Source: Chloroflexota bacterium
Lineage (GTDB): Bacteria > Chloroflexota > Limnocylindria > Limnocylindrales > CSP1-4
Reading direction: 5' to 3'
DNA length: 5,932 nucleotides
Assembly: GCA_021789355.1 (NCBI GenBank)
Contig: JAJYJR010000387.1
Span: forward strand, 1 to 5,932
The position numbers were made by a program, and so were the translations under genes. The notes under the pieces are model-generated. The model did no database searches. It was not told the DNA's origin and saw only the letters and a program-made list of their open reading frames with translations. Below are positions 5,633-5,932 of the stretch, one piece after another; the stretch's first letter is position 1, and the number at the start of each line of letters is the position of its first letter.

Positions 5633-5932
5633 CTATGCAGCGTAATAGGCCGTGTGCGGCAGCAGGATGGTATCGCGCGTCCGGCAGGGCGCGTCGATCC
5701 CGAGCTTGCCGCAGATGACGTTGGCGGTCGCCTCCGCCATGGCGCGGGCGGTGGTCGCCTTGCCCCCGGAGATGGTGACGAAGCCCTCCACACCGTCCTG
5801 CTCCAAGTGGTCGAAGCACTTGAAGGTGCGGCTGAGCTCGCGCCCCGTGGACGCCCCGCGGGACCCGATCAGCGGGCGGGCCGCCGACCAGGCCTGGCGG
5901 AACGGCGCGGACCGGACCGCCGGGATCAACCT
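5633..5932 (-). CDS. glpA: GlpA/GlpD-type FAD-dependent glycerol-3-phosphate dehydrogenase, C-terminal part (5' end outside window)
   Basis: Only the last 99 codons and the TAG stop are visible; the frame is open through the right edge, so the start lies outside. The protein should oxidise sn-glycerol 3-phosphate to DHAP with FAD. The visible part resembles the end of the GlpA/GlpD catalytic domain: a 'WSAARPLIG' segment, 'GRELSR', 'FDHLEQDGVEGFVTISGGK' followed by 'TTARAMAE' (family form GFVTITGGK-TTYRLMAE), then 'KLG' and 'PCRTRDT' (E. coli GlpA has PCTTADT, from memory). The chain stops about 14 residues after that motif. It therefore lacks the long Cys-containing BFD-like extension that ends E. 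coli GlpA. The next gene, an SdhB-type iron-sulfur protein, starts 4 bases after the stop. A related DAO-family oxidoreductase with another substrate is possible because the FAD-binding N-terminus is not visible. Confidence 0.85.
   Translation of the reverse strand, partial: RLIPAVRSAPFRQAWSAARPLIGSRGASTGRELSRTFKCFDHLEQDGVEGFVTISGGKATTARAMAEATANVICGKLGIDAPCRTRDTILLPHTAYYAA

Noticed and set aside
5629..5793. In-frame upstream start that would add 55 residues to the SdhB-type protein
   Set aside because: The added stretch overlaps glpA coding sequence and is low-complexity Pro/Arg/Ala/Ser; family homology begins at the ATG at 5628.
1..5932. tRNA, rRNA, CRISPR arrays, insertion sequences, riboswitches
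   Set aside because: I saw no cloverleaf-like sequence, regular spaced repeats, transposase motifs or terminal inverted repeats; coding genes fill nearly the whole window.

Overview
The window is a GC-rich bacterial segment in which every gene I can support lies on the minus strand, so the genes are read from right to left. PlsY and a PTS enzyme I identify a bacterium. High GC, long antisense open frames and a probable leaderless promoter fit Chloroflexota (for example a Limnocylindria-like lineage) or Actinomycetota. I cannot fix the phylum from the sequence alone.

Layout along the minus strand. (1) 5932-5633: the C-terminal end of a GlpA/GlpD-type FAD glycerol-3-phosphate (G3P) dehydrogenase, cut by the window edge. 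(2) 5628-4894: an SdhB/FrdB-type iron-sulfur protein with all 11 cluster cysteines. (3) 4897-4436 and 4431-4006: two small three-helix membrane proteins of SdhC and SdhD type. (4) 4009-3539: DhaM, the phosphoryl donor of PTS-dependent dihydroxyacetone (Dha) kinase. (5) 3516-2479: a ketopantoate-reductase-family dehydrogenase. These six genes are spaced by -4 to +22 bases and look like one operon. After a 97-base gap with a TATACT -10 box comes (6) plsY, 2381-1752, acyl-phosphate:G3P acyltransferase. After a 111-base gap comes (7) ptsI, 1640 to the left edge, enzyme I of the PTS, missing only its last residues.

The genes share one theme, the C3 node of G3P, dihydroxyacetone and dihydroxyacetone phosphate (DHAP). 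The GlpA-like protein should oxidise G3P to DHAP. DhaM, fed by PEP through enzyme I and an HPr not seen here, should support phosphorylation of dihydroxyacetone to DHAP. PlsY spends G3P on phospholipid synthesis. The most interesting point is that the flavoprotein is followed not by GlpB/GlpC but by a full set of succinate-dehydrogenase-type electron-transfer and membrane subunits. This suggests a membrane-bound G3P:quinone oxidoreductase built on a complex II chassis. That is an inference from gene order and domain content.
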